64,000 nucleotides of DNA from Bdellovibrionales bacterium. GTDB taxonomy: Bacteria; Bdellovibrionota; Bdellovibrionia; Bdellovibrionales; UBA1609. The first letter of the stretch is position 1; every line of letters begins with the position of its first letter. Made by a program: the position numbers and the translations under genes. Below the pieces are notes generated by a model. It was given only the letters and a program-made list of their open reading frames with translations, was not told the DNA's origin and searched no databases. Positions 1 to 8,046 of this stretch are shown here, piece by piece. The stretch is taken from positions 372,001 through 436,000 of the forward strand of contig JADJVA010000006.1 of NCBI GenBank assembly GCA_016716765.1, in the 5' to 3' direction.

Positions 1-118
1 CTTGAGTCAGAAGCTCAGCTTGGGACATTGATGTGGTGATGGCACCAAAAACGAGGAGGGCCACCAGTGCCCTAGAAAAAGTCAATTGCGTGAAAAGTAA
101 GTTCATGCGGGCTTTCAT
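1..118 (-). CDS. N-terminus of an exported protein (partial, runs off the window)
   Basis: The reverse strand opens with ATG at 116-118 and stays open to the window edge, giving 39 codons. The peptide begins MKARMNLLF, has a hydrophobic core (ALVALLVFGAITTS) and ends with MSQAELLTQ, which reads as a signal peptide with a cleavage site near SQA. It lies 70 bp downstream of the secretin-domain gene on the same strand, so it is probably the next gene of that transcription unit. The function cannot be told from this stretch. Confidence 0.5.
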   Translation of the reverse strand, partial: MKARMNLLFTQLTFSRALVALLVFGAITTSMSQAELLTQ

Positions 119-188
119 ATAGATAAATTCAGACCTATTCACTAGCCGAAGCATTTCTCTCAGGCTGGTCAGCCACCTCTCTGCTTTT

Positions 189-800
189 TCACTCGTTTGT
201 TTCTTTGCTTAGGCTTTTAATTCGACTTTTTGAAGATTCAACAAGCTTAGCCATCTGAGGATCTAATGGTTTATCAATCTCCTTCATAATATCACCAATT
301 CGGTTTAAGTTTGAAACCCAGTCAGTGAAAATAACTTGGTTTGTATTGACACTCACTGACATTTCACCTTCCTTAGACGGAAAAATACGAAATTCACGAT
401 TGATACTGTCAGCAGGTGAATGCCTCACGTTGTAGATCCAAGTATACAGTCTTTGTGGTTTCAAACTAGGTCGCTCGGTGCTGACTTCAATTAAATCCCG
501 CTGAATGTTTCGAGCTGCCGCAATCACCATCGTGTCACCCTGCTTGCTAATCGCATAGCCATTTACAGCTAATGCAGAAGACAATTGATTAAAAGCTTCT
601 TCAACAGAAACAGGCTCTTGTAAGAAGAGCGAAATTTTTCCACGAACCGCAGCGTCAATAACAAACTTTTGCCCCGAGACTTTCGAATAAAACTCAATAA
701 TTTTAACTAAGTCTTCGTTTTTGTAATACATTTTTATTTTACTTTCAGCTTGAGAAAGACTCATTGTGAAAACAGCCAAAATCAAAGCTAACAATTTCAT
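189..800 (-). CDS. Stand-alone secretin N-domain protein, exported
   Basis: This 203-residue protein has a signal peptide (MKLLALILAVFTMSLSQA). Residues about 22-95 resemble the N0/STN domain of GspD/PilQ-type secretins: an amphipathic start (YYKNEDLVKIIEFYSKVSGQ), then FVIDAAVRGKISL and a VEEAFNQLSSALAVNGYAI helix-strand unit. Residues 115-175 could be a second small alpha/beta domain. There is no secretin beta-barrel domain, so it cannot form a pore by itself. In known systems such domains sit in the periplasm and contact inner-membrane partners. It could be an accessory of a secretin encoded elsewhere or a pilotin-like adaptor. It lies 90 bp downstream of an exported hypothetical on the same strand, with a CTGGAG ribosome-binding site before the ATG. 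Confidence 0.7.
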   Translation of the reverse strand: MKLLALILAVFTMSLSQAESKIKMYYKNEDLVKIIEFYSKVSGQKFVIDAAVRGKISLFLQEPVSVEEAFNQLSSALAVNGYAISKQGDTMVIAAARNIQRDLIEVSTERPSLKPQRLYTWIYNVRHSPADSINREFRIFPSKEGEMSVSVNTNQVIFTDWVSNLNRIGDIMKEIDKPLDPQMAKLVESSKSRIKSLSKETNE

Positions 801-890
801 AGAAACTCCAGGGTTATTTTTGGTGTACTTAGATAGTCATACTTATTGCCATGTGACAATGCATTTCCAATGCATCTGCGCGATTCGAGA

Positions 891-2432
891 CTACTGAGGG
901 GCGTCGGCTCTTGGGTTAATGGCTGCGAAGGCGACCTCCTCAATCTGAAAATTGGAACTCACATTGCGCCGAAAGAGTCTTTCAAGTAAAGGAGTGAGCT
1001 CGTTTAGCCAAGTCGTCTTATCGAGCCCGGGGGCCGAAGGGCCAAATCCATAGATTTGAGTGTCGATATAAACACGAAAATGACTGTCAGAATCTTGGGT
1101 CACAAATCCGCCGATAAGAGCCGGTTTCTGCCCAACTAAGAGATGCAAATAATTTTGCGATCCCAAATTATCAAGATAATTTCCAGGTCCGATCAAGAAA
1201 CGACCATCCAAATCGACGGCCCAATAGTAAAGACGACGGGCGTCCCACTCAGAGAGAAGCCCTTCAACTCCCGAAGTTGATCCGCTTTCCAGGAGAGGAA
1301 TAACAAAGGGCTTCAGAGGTTCCGGTTCGATCCGACCTCCCAATGATAGAAAAACATTCTCATCTGCTTTTCGAATGAGTTTAGCGCCAGGAGCTCTCTC
1401 AGGATAATCTTTGAGGTCGGCGAGATTCAAAAGTTCGGGTTCGCCTTGAGAACCTCTTGCAAAATGCTCGAACGATTGCCCCCTTGAGAGATCATCCACT
1501 TGGATGAACCCAGGCCTTAGAATCATGTCCTTCGAAAGAATTTGAGGAAATCTATTCAAGAAATCCCGGGCGAGATCGGGGGCGAAATCAGAGTCGACGG
1601 CCGTGCTTTTATCGGCGGAGTCCACCACCTCAGTTTCAAAAACCATATTGATAAAATACACAGAGCCCGATGGGTTGGGTCGGTTGACTTTCAGTGACAA
1701 GAGTCGGTTCAAGAAAACACGATCTTTCCATTGAAAAGAAAAGAATCTCTCTTTTCCATTCGCCTCAAGGTGAATTTCGTTGTTATTCCTATCTGTTCTG
1801 AATTTAGCTTGAGTATCAGAATCCATGGTTCTACCCAAAGTGGTCTGAGTCGTAGGCACTAAAAAACTCTGCAAGAAACTCTGCTGGCCGTCTTGAGAGT
1901 TCGAGATAACGAGATTTCTCACCTCTCGATCATCGAAAATTCTTTTCTTCATTTCTTTGAAGTCAGGATGGTCGATTGGAATGTGATAAAGACGACTCAA
2001 GTAAAGAGCGAATTCAGGCCATTGGGAGGATGGGGTGAGCCAATGTTCTTCGGTCGTCGAAGTCTCTGCAATTTGTCTGGGTTCGACAATTGCGGTGATG
2101 GGCTTTCTAATTTTGATGGCCCGAGGCGACCATTCCGTCTGACTTGGGAGGGGGCCAACATCAATAATCGCAATGGGAGTTGATCCTTCTTTCACAACGA
2201 GAAGATTGGAACCGACATACTCGGCAACGAGAAAAATCTCCCTCAAATTTTTAGCGAGTATTCCATTTTGATTGAAATTGAAACCAATCGAGCCAAGTCT
2301 TTGTGCGCAACTTCGCGACTTAGCCGACTCCGTTGCCTGAGCCACAGAGAGAGGAGACCCAAAAGGAGAAGCAAAAATATCTAGAAGGATAAAGCCGGAA
2401 ATCACGCCGGCCATCGTTAAGTAGCGATTCAT
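891..2432 (-). CDS. Exported hypothetical protein
   Basis: I do not recognise this 513-residue protein. It begins with a hydrophobic segment (about residues 8-30, ending SVAQA) that looks like a signal peptide. The rest is soluble-looking with mixed alpha/beta character, a run of acidic and serine-rich linkers near residue 270, and no obvious catalytic motif. The start is supported by GGAGAGG just before the ATG. It lies 15 bp downstream of the 586-residue exported protein, so the two are very likely co-transcribed and may act together in the periplasm or outer membrane. Confidence 0.7.
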   Translation of the reverse strand: MNRYLTMAGVISGFILLDIFASPFGSPLSVAQATESAKSRSCAQRLGSIGFNFNQNGILAKNLREIFLVAEYVGSNLLVVKEGSTPIAIIDVGPLPSQTEWSPRAIKIRKPITAIVEPRQIAETSTTEEHWLTPSSQWPEFALYLSRLYHIPIDHPDFKEMKKRIFDDREVRNLVISNSQDGQQSFLQSFLVPTTQTTLGRTMDSDTQAKFRTDRNNNEIHLEANGKERFFSFQWKDRVFLNRLLSLKVNRPNPSGSVYFINMVFETEVVDSADKSTAVDSDFAPDLARDFLNRFPQILSKDMILRPGFIQVDDLSRGQSFEHFARGSQGEPELLNLADLKDYPERAPGAKLIRKADENVFLSLGGRIEPEPLKPFVIPLLESGSTSGVEGLLSEWDARRLYYWAVDLDGRFLIGPGNYLDNLGSQNYLHLLVGQKPALIGGFVTQDSDSHFRVYIDTQIYGFGPSAPGLDKTTWLNELTPLLERLFRRNVSSNFQIEEVAFAAINPRADAPQ

Positions 2433-2447
2433 TCCTCTCCTTCGAGC

Positions 2448-4208
2448 TTAGCGGCTCGCCACTCGTCTTCTATTTGCTGCTTGGCCAACGGCCTTCAAGC
2501 ACGAAATCATCTTCTTGCCGTTGGGCTTCAGAACTCCATCTCCGCCATCCTCACCACTTAGGCTTGGAACCACAGAGGCCGTGACATTTCCAAGGTGGAT
2601 GCCGTCTGTGCGATTGATCCCAAAGGCATCCATCATTTCCCAGCGCACAAATAGCGGGGTTAAAAACTGTGGCGGATACGGAAACAGAGGTCCTAACAAA
2701 ATTGGGAGGACAATTGAGACGTCGTAGAGCTGCGACCCTTCCAGGGGACTCAGTTCAACCACCGAAATGCTGCGATCCGCGGATAGCGACAAACCCAATT
2801 GCACGATATCCGGTCCTGTCAATCGAAGGGCTTCCGGTTTTAGATTAAGATGGCCGAGAAACCCATTGGTTCTTGCGTCTATAAAGGGACCGACAGAGCT
2901 TGAAGAATAACCACTCGAGCCAGGCATTCCCTCGATATTGAAGAAGGCGGTTTTCCATCCGTTTTCACGTTTTAAGACATCAAATTGATCGACCTGACCG
3001 CTCTCGAGATTCACTCTAAAAAACAAAGGGGGCAATCGATATTCAGAGGCGGCAATGGGGGTCGCCATCACAAACAAATTGGAGATCCCGGGGCCTTTAG
3101 CTCCGCCAGAATTCGCAGATGTCGTGTCATCTGTTGCACTTTTGTACAAAGAGAATTCATACTGTTTGGCTCGATTCTGCAGTTGAATATCGTCGGCCGA
3201 GGCTTGATCTTTGAGAGTGACGACCTGAGCTTGAACATATTGACCCAAGCTTTGAAAGCTTGGGTTGCTCTGTTCTCCGTATGAATCGTTGGGGCTATAA
3301 AAATTGAATTTGCCTTCGGTGGAACGTCGAAAGCGAAGGCCACTAAATGTCAGTTCTGTTTGATTAACAGAAAAAGGAAGGCGCCCGGTTGGAAAAGAGG
3401 GAACACCAAAATATCCGCCTCCTGAAGTTATCCCATTAAACACGCTGGATCCACCGTAGCCAATTTGGTCTAACTCAAACATCAAATCGGGTTGATCAGG
3501 TGGAATATAGAAAAAAGAGCCGCGCGTTTGAGTCGAAGCGGGCACGACAACGGAGTCAGTTCGAGCGTTCTTACCGTATCCAACCTGGTGCTCATGCCTT
3601 TCATATTTGGGTTCAACAATCGCGTAGACAATTTGCTCTGGATCTTGGATCGCAGTTCCCAAAATAGCTTCCATGTGGGTCTTATCATTTGGACTATCTG
3701 AGATATATCTCTGAAGTACCTGCACCTGCCGCTGAGGTCTATCAAGCAAGCCAGGCCCCTCCTCTTCAAGTTTAGAAACCCTGCTTTTGAGCCCAGAACC
3801 ATGAATGACTTGCCACGTCGTTGGAAGCACAAAGAGGCCCTCATTGTAAATTTGTCTTAACCTGATAGTGCGTTGAGGGGTCGCGAGGTTTTTTCCTGTT
3901 TGGGCACTCTCCTCGTTTCGCCGATCAACAGCCTGCGCGAAGCGCTCACCTGCTTCTTGAAATTGCTGCCTCTTGAGACGCTCTTCCTCTTTGATACGCT
4001 TTCTTTCGGCGGCAGCATCATTTAAAGAGATTCCCATCTTTGCCGCAAGAGCATCGATTTCTATGGGCCTCAATTCTCGATTTTGGTCACTGGCTCGAGA
4101 ATTTGATCCAGTCGCGATAAGAACTGCTAAAGCCAAGAAAGGAAGAAAGCCAAAATAAGAATTGCGCGATTTCAAACTGACATAAAGAAAAAGGACAAAC
4201 TTGGTCAT
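2448..4208 (-). CDS. Exported hypothetical protein with charged N-terminal helix
   Basis: This is a 586-residue protein of unknown function. A hydrophobic stretch at residues 19-34 (FGFLPFLALAVLIATG) serves as signal peptide or anchor. Residues about 60-100 are strongly charged (many K, R, E and Q) and probably form a long helix. The remainder is rich in G, S, P and aromatic residues, suggestive of a beta-rich envelope protein. It is the first gene of a minus-strand run ending at the window edge, and only 15 bp separate it from the next gene. Its upstream region is A+T rich. Confidence 0.7.
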   Translation of the reverse strand: MTKFVLFLYVSLKSRNSYFGFLPFLALAVLIATGSNSRASDQNRELRPIEIDALAAKMGISLNDAAAERKRIKEEERLKRQQFQEAGERFAQAVDRRNEESAQTGKNLATPQRTIRLRQIYNEGLFVLPTTWQVIHGSGLKSRVSKLEEEGPGLLDRPQRQVQVLQRYISDSPNDKTHMEAILGTAIQDPEQIVYAIVEPKYERHEHQVGYGKNARTDSVVVPASTQTRGSFFYIPPDQPDLMFELDQIGYGGSSVFNGITSGGGYFGVPSFPTGRLPFSVNQTELTFSGLRFRRSTEGKFNFYSPNDSYGEQSNPSFQSLGQYVQAQVVTLKDQASADDIQLQNRAKQYEFSLYKSATDDTTSANSGGAKGPGISNLFVMATPIAASEYRLPPLFFRVNLESGQVDQFDVLKRENGWKTAFFNIEGMPGSSGYSSSSVGPFIDARTNGFLGHLNLKPEALRLTGPDIVQLGLSLSADRSISVVELSPLEGSQLYDVSIVLPILLGPLFPYPPQFLTPLFVRWEMMDAFGINRTDGIHLGNVTASVVPSLSGEDGGDGVLKPNGKKMISCLKAVGQAANRRRVASR

Positions 4209-4383
4209 TCGGTTACTCCATTTTTCGCCCTACCAGGCGATTGAGGGAAGGCCACATGAAATATCTTAATTAATTAACTTATAGTTGGGCGTATTAGACT
4301 AAGTTTCGATCGAAAGGTAGAGGAAGTTGAAAGCTGGAAAATTTTCTGCACCTCCTATAACTATTACTTGTCCATATCAGAAA

Positions 4384-6357
4384 TTATGAGATGTGGGACT
4401 CTCCAAACATTCTTCGATGCTCCTTCATGATATCTTCGATAACGGAAGTGTCTGCGAGTGTTGAGATATCCCCCAATCCAGACTCCTCGCCGCCGGCTAT
4501 TTTCCGGAGGAGTCTTCTCATGATTTTGCCGCTGCGTGTTTTTGGCAGAGCGGGAGAAAACTGAATATGGTCGGGTCGAGCGATTCCTCCGATGTCGTCG
4601 TGAACCCATTTGATGAGTTTTTGACGCAGTTCTTCAGAGGGAGGAACTCCAGCCATCAGAGTCACAAAAGCATAGATGCCTTGACCTTTGATCGCGTGGG
4701 GATAGCCGACGACAGCGGCCTCAGCCACTTGCCCCTGGCCGACGAGTGAACTTTCAATCTCGGCTGTGCCCATTCGGTGTCCTGAGACATTAATGACATC
4801 GTCAACCCGTCCGATGATCCAATAATATCCCTCTTCATCACGATGACATCCATCTCCGGCGAAATAGTAGCCGGGGAATTGGCTGAAATATGTTTCTTCG
4901 AAACGTTCGTGGTTATTATAAACTGTTCGCATTTGTCCTGGCCAAGAATCTCGCAAACAAAGATTGCCTTCACAGGCTCCCTTGAGTTCATTTCCTTGAT
5001 CGTCAAGGACAACAGGTTGTATTCCGAAAAATGGCATGGAGGCAGAGCCAGGCTTAAGATCCGTCGCTCCTGGCAGGGGCGTGATCAGAATTCCGCCGGT
5101 CTCTGTTTGCCACCAGGTATCCACAATAGGGCAGCGCCCGTCTCCTGCGACATGAAAATACCACAGCCAGGCTTCGGGGTTGATGGGTTCACCCACAGAG
5201 CCCAATATGCGCAGTGATCTTCGGCTCGTCGATTGGACAGGGGTTGGCCCTTCACGCATGAGTGTGCGGAGAAGCGTTGGAGCTGTATAGAGTATGTTGA
5301 CCTGGTATTTATCGACAATTTCCCAGAGACGCGAAGGGCCTGGCCAGGTTGGAATTCCTTCAAATAAGACCGAGGTGGCACCATTGATCAATGGACCATA
5401 AACCATATAGCTATGCCCGGTGACCCAGCCGATGTCAGCTGCGCACCAATAGACCTCACCGGGTTTATAATCAAAAACAGTTTCATGAGTGTAAGAAGTG
5501 TAAACCAAATACCCACCTGTAGTGTGAAGAACTCCTTTTGGTTTGCCGGTCGATCCTGAAGTATAAAGAATAAAAAGAGGATCTTCGGCATTCATTGGTT
5601 CGCACGGGCAGTGCGCCGAGGCATTGGCGAGCGCTTCATGGTACCAAATGTCAATTTTTGGATTCCAGCTCACTTGATTATTGAACTTGGAAGTTCTTTT
5701 TATAACGAGTATTTTTTCGAGACGGGGACATTTTTCGGCGGCGCGATCCGCATTGACTTTCAGAGGAATAATTTTCCCACCGCGATAGCCGTGATCACAG
5801 GTCACAAGAAAGTGACTGTCACAGTCTTGGATTCGCGAGGCCAGCGATTCGGCAGAAAATCCTGCGAAGACAACAGAATGAACAGCCCCAATTCTGGCAC
5901 AAGCAAGCAGGGTGTAGACAGCTTCGGGAATCATGGGCAAATAGACGGTGACACGATCTCCCTTTTTGACCCCCATTTCTTTTAGAATATGAGCCGTCTT
6001 CGAGACATTCACCAAAAGCTCCCCGTAGCTGATGGTCAGTCCCTTCTCTTGGGGATGATCCGGCTCCCAGTAAAACGCAACCCGATCCGGATCATTGTTG
6101 GCGTGGCGATCGACGCAATTGAAACAGGCATTTAACTCTCCGTCCTCGTACCATCTGATAGAAACAGGCCGGACAAAGGAAGTCTTTTTGACAGATTTCC
6201 ATTTTTTTGTCCAAGTCAGACGTTCTGCCTTTTGGGCCCAAAAGGCCTCAGGGTCCCTGAGGCTGCGCTCGTAAATGTCCTTGTATTGATGAGGTTGGAT
6301 GTAGGCCTCTTTTGCCCATTCGGATTTAACGAGAATCTTTTGATCTGAATGGTGCAT
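4384..6357 (-). CDS. acs: Acetyl-CoA synthetase (AMP-forming)
   Basis: The enzyme activates acetate with ATP and CoA to acetyl-CoA via acetyl-AMP in the cytoplasm. Its 657 residues match the usual length of about 650. Family landmarks run in order: an N-terminal ACAS domain (YIQPHQYKDIYERS, then FNCVDRH), the P-loop YTSGSTGKPKGV, the adenylation motif DTWWQTETGG, the hinge region GHRMGTAEIES, and the C-terminal SGKIMRRLLRKIA with the lysine that is acetylated in known relatives. It stands alone, divergent from the barrel gene at 6565, and the 207-bp gap between them must hold both promoters. Acetate use fits a heterotrophic, possibly predatory, lifestyle. Confidence 0.97.
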   Translation of the reverse strand: MHHSDQKILVKSEWAKEAYIQPHQYKDIYERSLRDPEAFWAQKAERLTWTKKWKSVKKTSFVRPVSIRWYEDGELNACFNCVDRHANNDPDRVAFYWEPDHPQEKGLTISYGELLVNVSKTAHILKEMGVKKGDRVTVYLPMIPEAVYTLLACARIGAVHSVVFAGFSAESLASRIQDCDSHFLVTCDHGYRGGKIIPLKVNADRAAEKCPRLEKILVIKRTSKFNNQVSWNPKIDIWYHEALANASAHCPCEPMNAEDPLFILYTSGSTGKPKGVLHTTGGYLVYTSYTHETVFDYKPGEVYWCAADIGWVTGHSYMVYGPLINGATSVLFEGIPTWPGPSRLWEIVDKYQVNILYTAPTLLRTLMREGPTPVQSTSRRSLRILGSVGEPINPEAWLWYFHVAGDGRCPIVDTWWQTETGGILITPLPGATDLKPGSASMPFFGIQPVVLDDQGNELKGACEGNLCLRDSWPGQMRTVYNNHERFEETYFSQFPGYYFAGDGCHRDEEGYYWIIGRVDDVINVSGHRMGTAEIESSLVGQGQVAEAAVVGYPHAIKGQGIYAFVTLMAGVPPSEELRQKLIKWVHDDIGGIARPDHIQFSPALPKTRSGKIMRRLLRKIAGGEESGLGDISTLADTSVIEDIMKEHRRMFGESHIS

Positions 6358-6564
6358 GGTGAAACCCCCCTCGATTTGACTTCAATTTAGTTTTCTGAGA
6401 ATCATCATTTTCCGGACGCTGAATTTGATCAGTCTGCATCATGGAAGCAAAGGGTCAACGGAAAATGTAAAGTATTTGCAGCGCAAAAAAATCTGGTTTT
6501 TCTTTGGGAGTGGTGAAATGGTAACATGCATTGGCTGGGGTGGGACTCTGTAAAGGAGGAGTGA

Positions 6565-8046
6565 GTGGGAAAGCGAAATATCCGAATCAGTTTCGTCATT
6601 CCATTGATTTTATTTATTTGGCTCCAGGAAAATCGAGGCTTTGCTCAATCAACAGATCGGGATGACTTAGACTCAATGTCCATTTCGACTTCGCGCTTAA
6701 CTGGCGAATTCGCAGAATCGAGGTCTCCCGCCGAAGGCCATCTTAAGATGAGCCTCGCAGCGGATTCTGTCCAATACTTGAGCAGCCAGACAAAGTTTTT
6801 TGATCGTGGGACGGAGACTCCCACTCAACTGTCTTCGTTGACGCTGCAGATCGATTACAGTTGGCGGGGATTGTTTGACGGTGCCATTTCCTTGAAGGAT
6901 CGGGTTGCGATACAGGAAGGATCCAATTATTTCATGCCCAGAGATCTCTATGGTGGTTGGCAGGGACAAGGCTGGAAATTTTGGCTTGGTCGCAAATGGT
7001 ATATGTGGAGTGAAGCTGATGAGCAGTTTCACCGCGGCCTCTTTCAGGGGAGATTTATGAATGATAAATTTCGCCAAGAATCCCATGGACTGACGGGGCT
7101 ATTTTTTGAAAAAAATTGGGAAGGGACTCAATTGGTGGTTTTTGCCTCGCCATTGTATATTCCCGAATTTGGTCCCGACCACAAGATTGTAGACGGTGCA
7201 TTTGAGTCTCCAAATCCATTCTTTAGGCCTCCCTCTCGCTTTGTTGATTTTTTAGGGGTTGAAACACGCTTGCGTTACAAGCTTATTTATCCTGTCGAAA
7301 GTGAAATTGTTTTGAATCCGAGTTACGGGGCCTTGCTCGAGACTCACCAGGGTCCCTTTTATTTTCGATCGAGCTATGCTTACAAACCGATGAATCAATT
7401 GTTGGTCGGGGCTCAATTTTATTTTCGCCACTCTGAACGCGGGGACCAAGATATTTCGGTCAATGTTTTTCCGCGTCTCCAATACCATCATTTGGCTGCT
7501 GTAGAAGGGGGATTCTCTGAACGGGGCGGATGGACGACCTGGATGAGCTTCGTCAACGAGAGGCCCGAAAAGGACGAGACCCCTATTGATTGGACCTATC
7601 AAGATACCGGACCAAGTTCGGTACTCACGTTTTATCTTGGACGCGACCTAGGTGTCAGTCCTCTCGGTGAGACCCGCCTGTTTTTCTCCACTTCCAAAGT
7701 CTATGGAGGTGATCGTCATGATGGAGGAGAATTCACTGCTCGTGAAACTTTGTTTGAACGGCGTTTTCAATTCTACGATGTTGTGTCCTTGGGCCTTCAG
7801 GGAGGAAGTGCTCATTTGCTGAAACGCCAACTGAGTTGGAACACGCGATTGGATTTTGATGAAAGTCAGCGTGGGGTGTTATGGCTGAGTGATTTACATT
7901 ATAAGTTTGATAAGGATTGGACTCTGTGGACCTCTCTTGATGTGGTTGGCATTTTGGATTCGGGAAAAGCTCGCGTAACCGATGGGTTTTTGGGAGAGTA
8001 CCGGGCAAATGATCGCGCTCAGTTGGGGGTTCAGTATGTTTTCTAG
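6565..8046 (+). CDS. Outer-membrane beta-barrel protein, module 1
   Basis: The 493-residue protein has a signal peptide (residues 1-27, ending RGFAQ) and then many alternating amphipathic strands, and it ends in QYVF with the terminal phenylalanine typical of outer-membrane barrels. The start is a GTG with an excellent AAAGGAGG at 6552-6559. It is paralogous to the product of 10802-12238: both carry GRK-x-x-x-WS-x-x-D, FASPL-x-x-P-x-x-GP, FES-x-x-x-x-F-x-PP and KPMNQL-x-x-G in the same order. The reading frame overlaps the start of the next lipoprotein gene by 11 nt, so the two are translationally coupled. The substrate or role is unknown; the overall look resembles porin-like or capsule-assembly barrels. 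Confidence 0.75.
   Translation: MGKRNIRISFVIPLILFIWLQENRGFAQSTDRDDLDSMSISTSRLTGEFAESRSPAEGHLKMSLAADSVQYLSSQTKFFDRGTETPTQLSSLTLQIDYSWRGLFDGAISLKDRVAIQEGSNYFMPRDLYGGWQGQGWKFWLGRKWYMWSEADEQFHRGLFQGRFMNDKFRQESHGLTGLFFEKNWEGTQLVVFASPLYIPEFGPDHKIVDGAFESPNPFFRPPSRFVDFLGVETRLRYKLIYPVESEIVLNPSYGALLETHQGPFYFRSSYAYKPMNQLLVGAQFYFRHSERGDQDISVNVFPRLQYHHLAAVEGGFSERGGWTTWMSFVNERPEKDETPIDWTYQDTGPSSVLTFYLGRDLGVSPLGETRLFFSTSKVYGGDRHDGGEFTARETLFERRFQFYDVVSLGLQGGSAHLLKRQLSWNTRLDFDESQRGVLWLSDLHYKFDKDWTLWTSLDVVGILDSGKARVTDGFLGEYRANDRAQLGVQYVF

Noticed and set aside
858..875. AATGCAT repeated twice around TTCC between two minus-strand genes
   Set aside because: Short, each half is itself a palindrome, and there is no matching site elsewhere or regulator to link it to.
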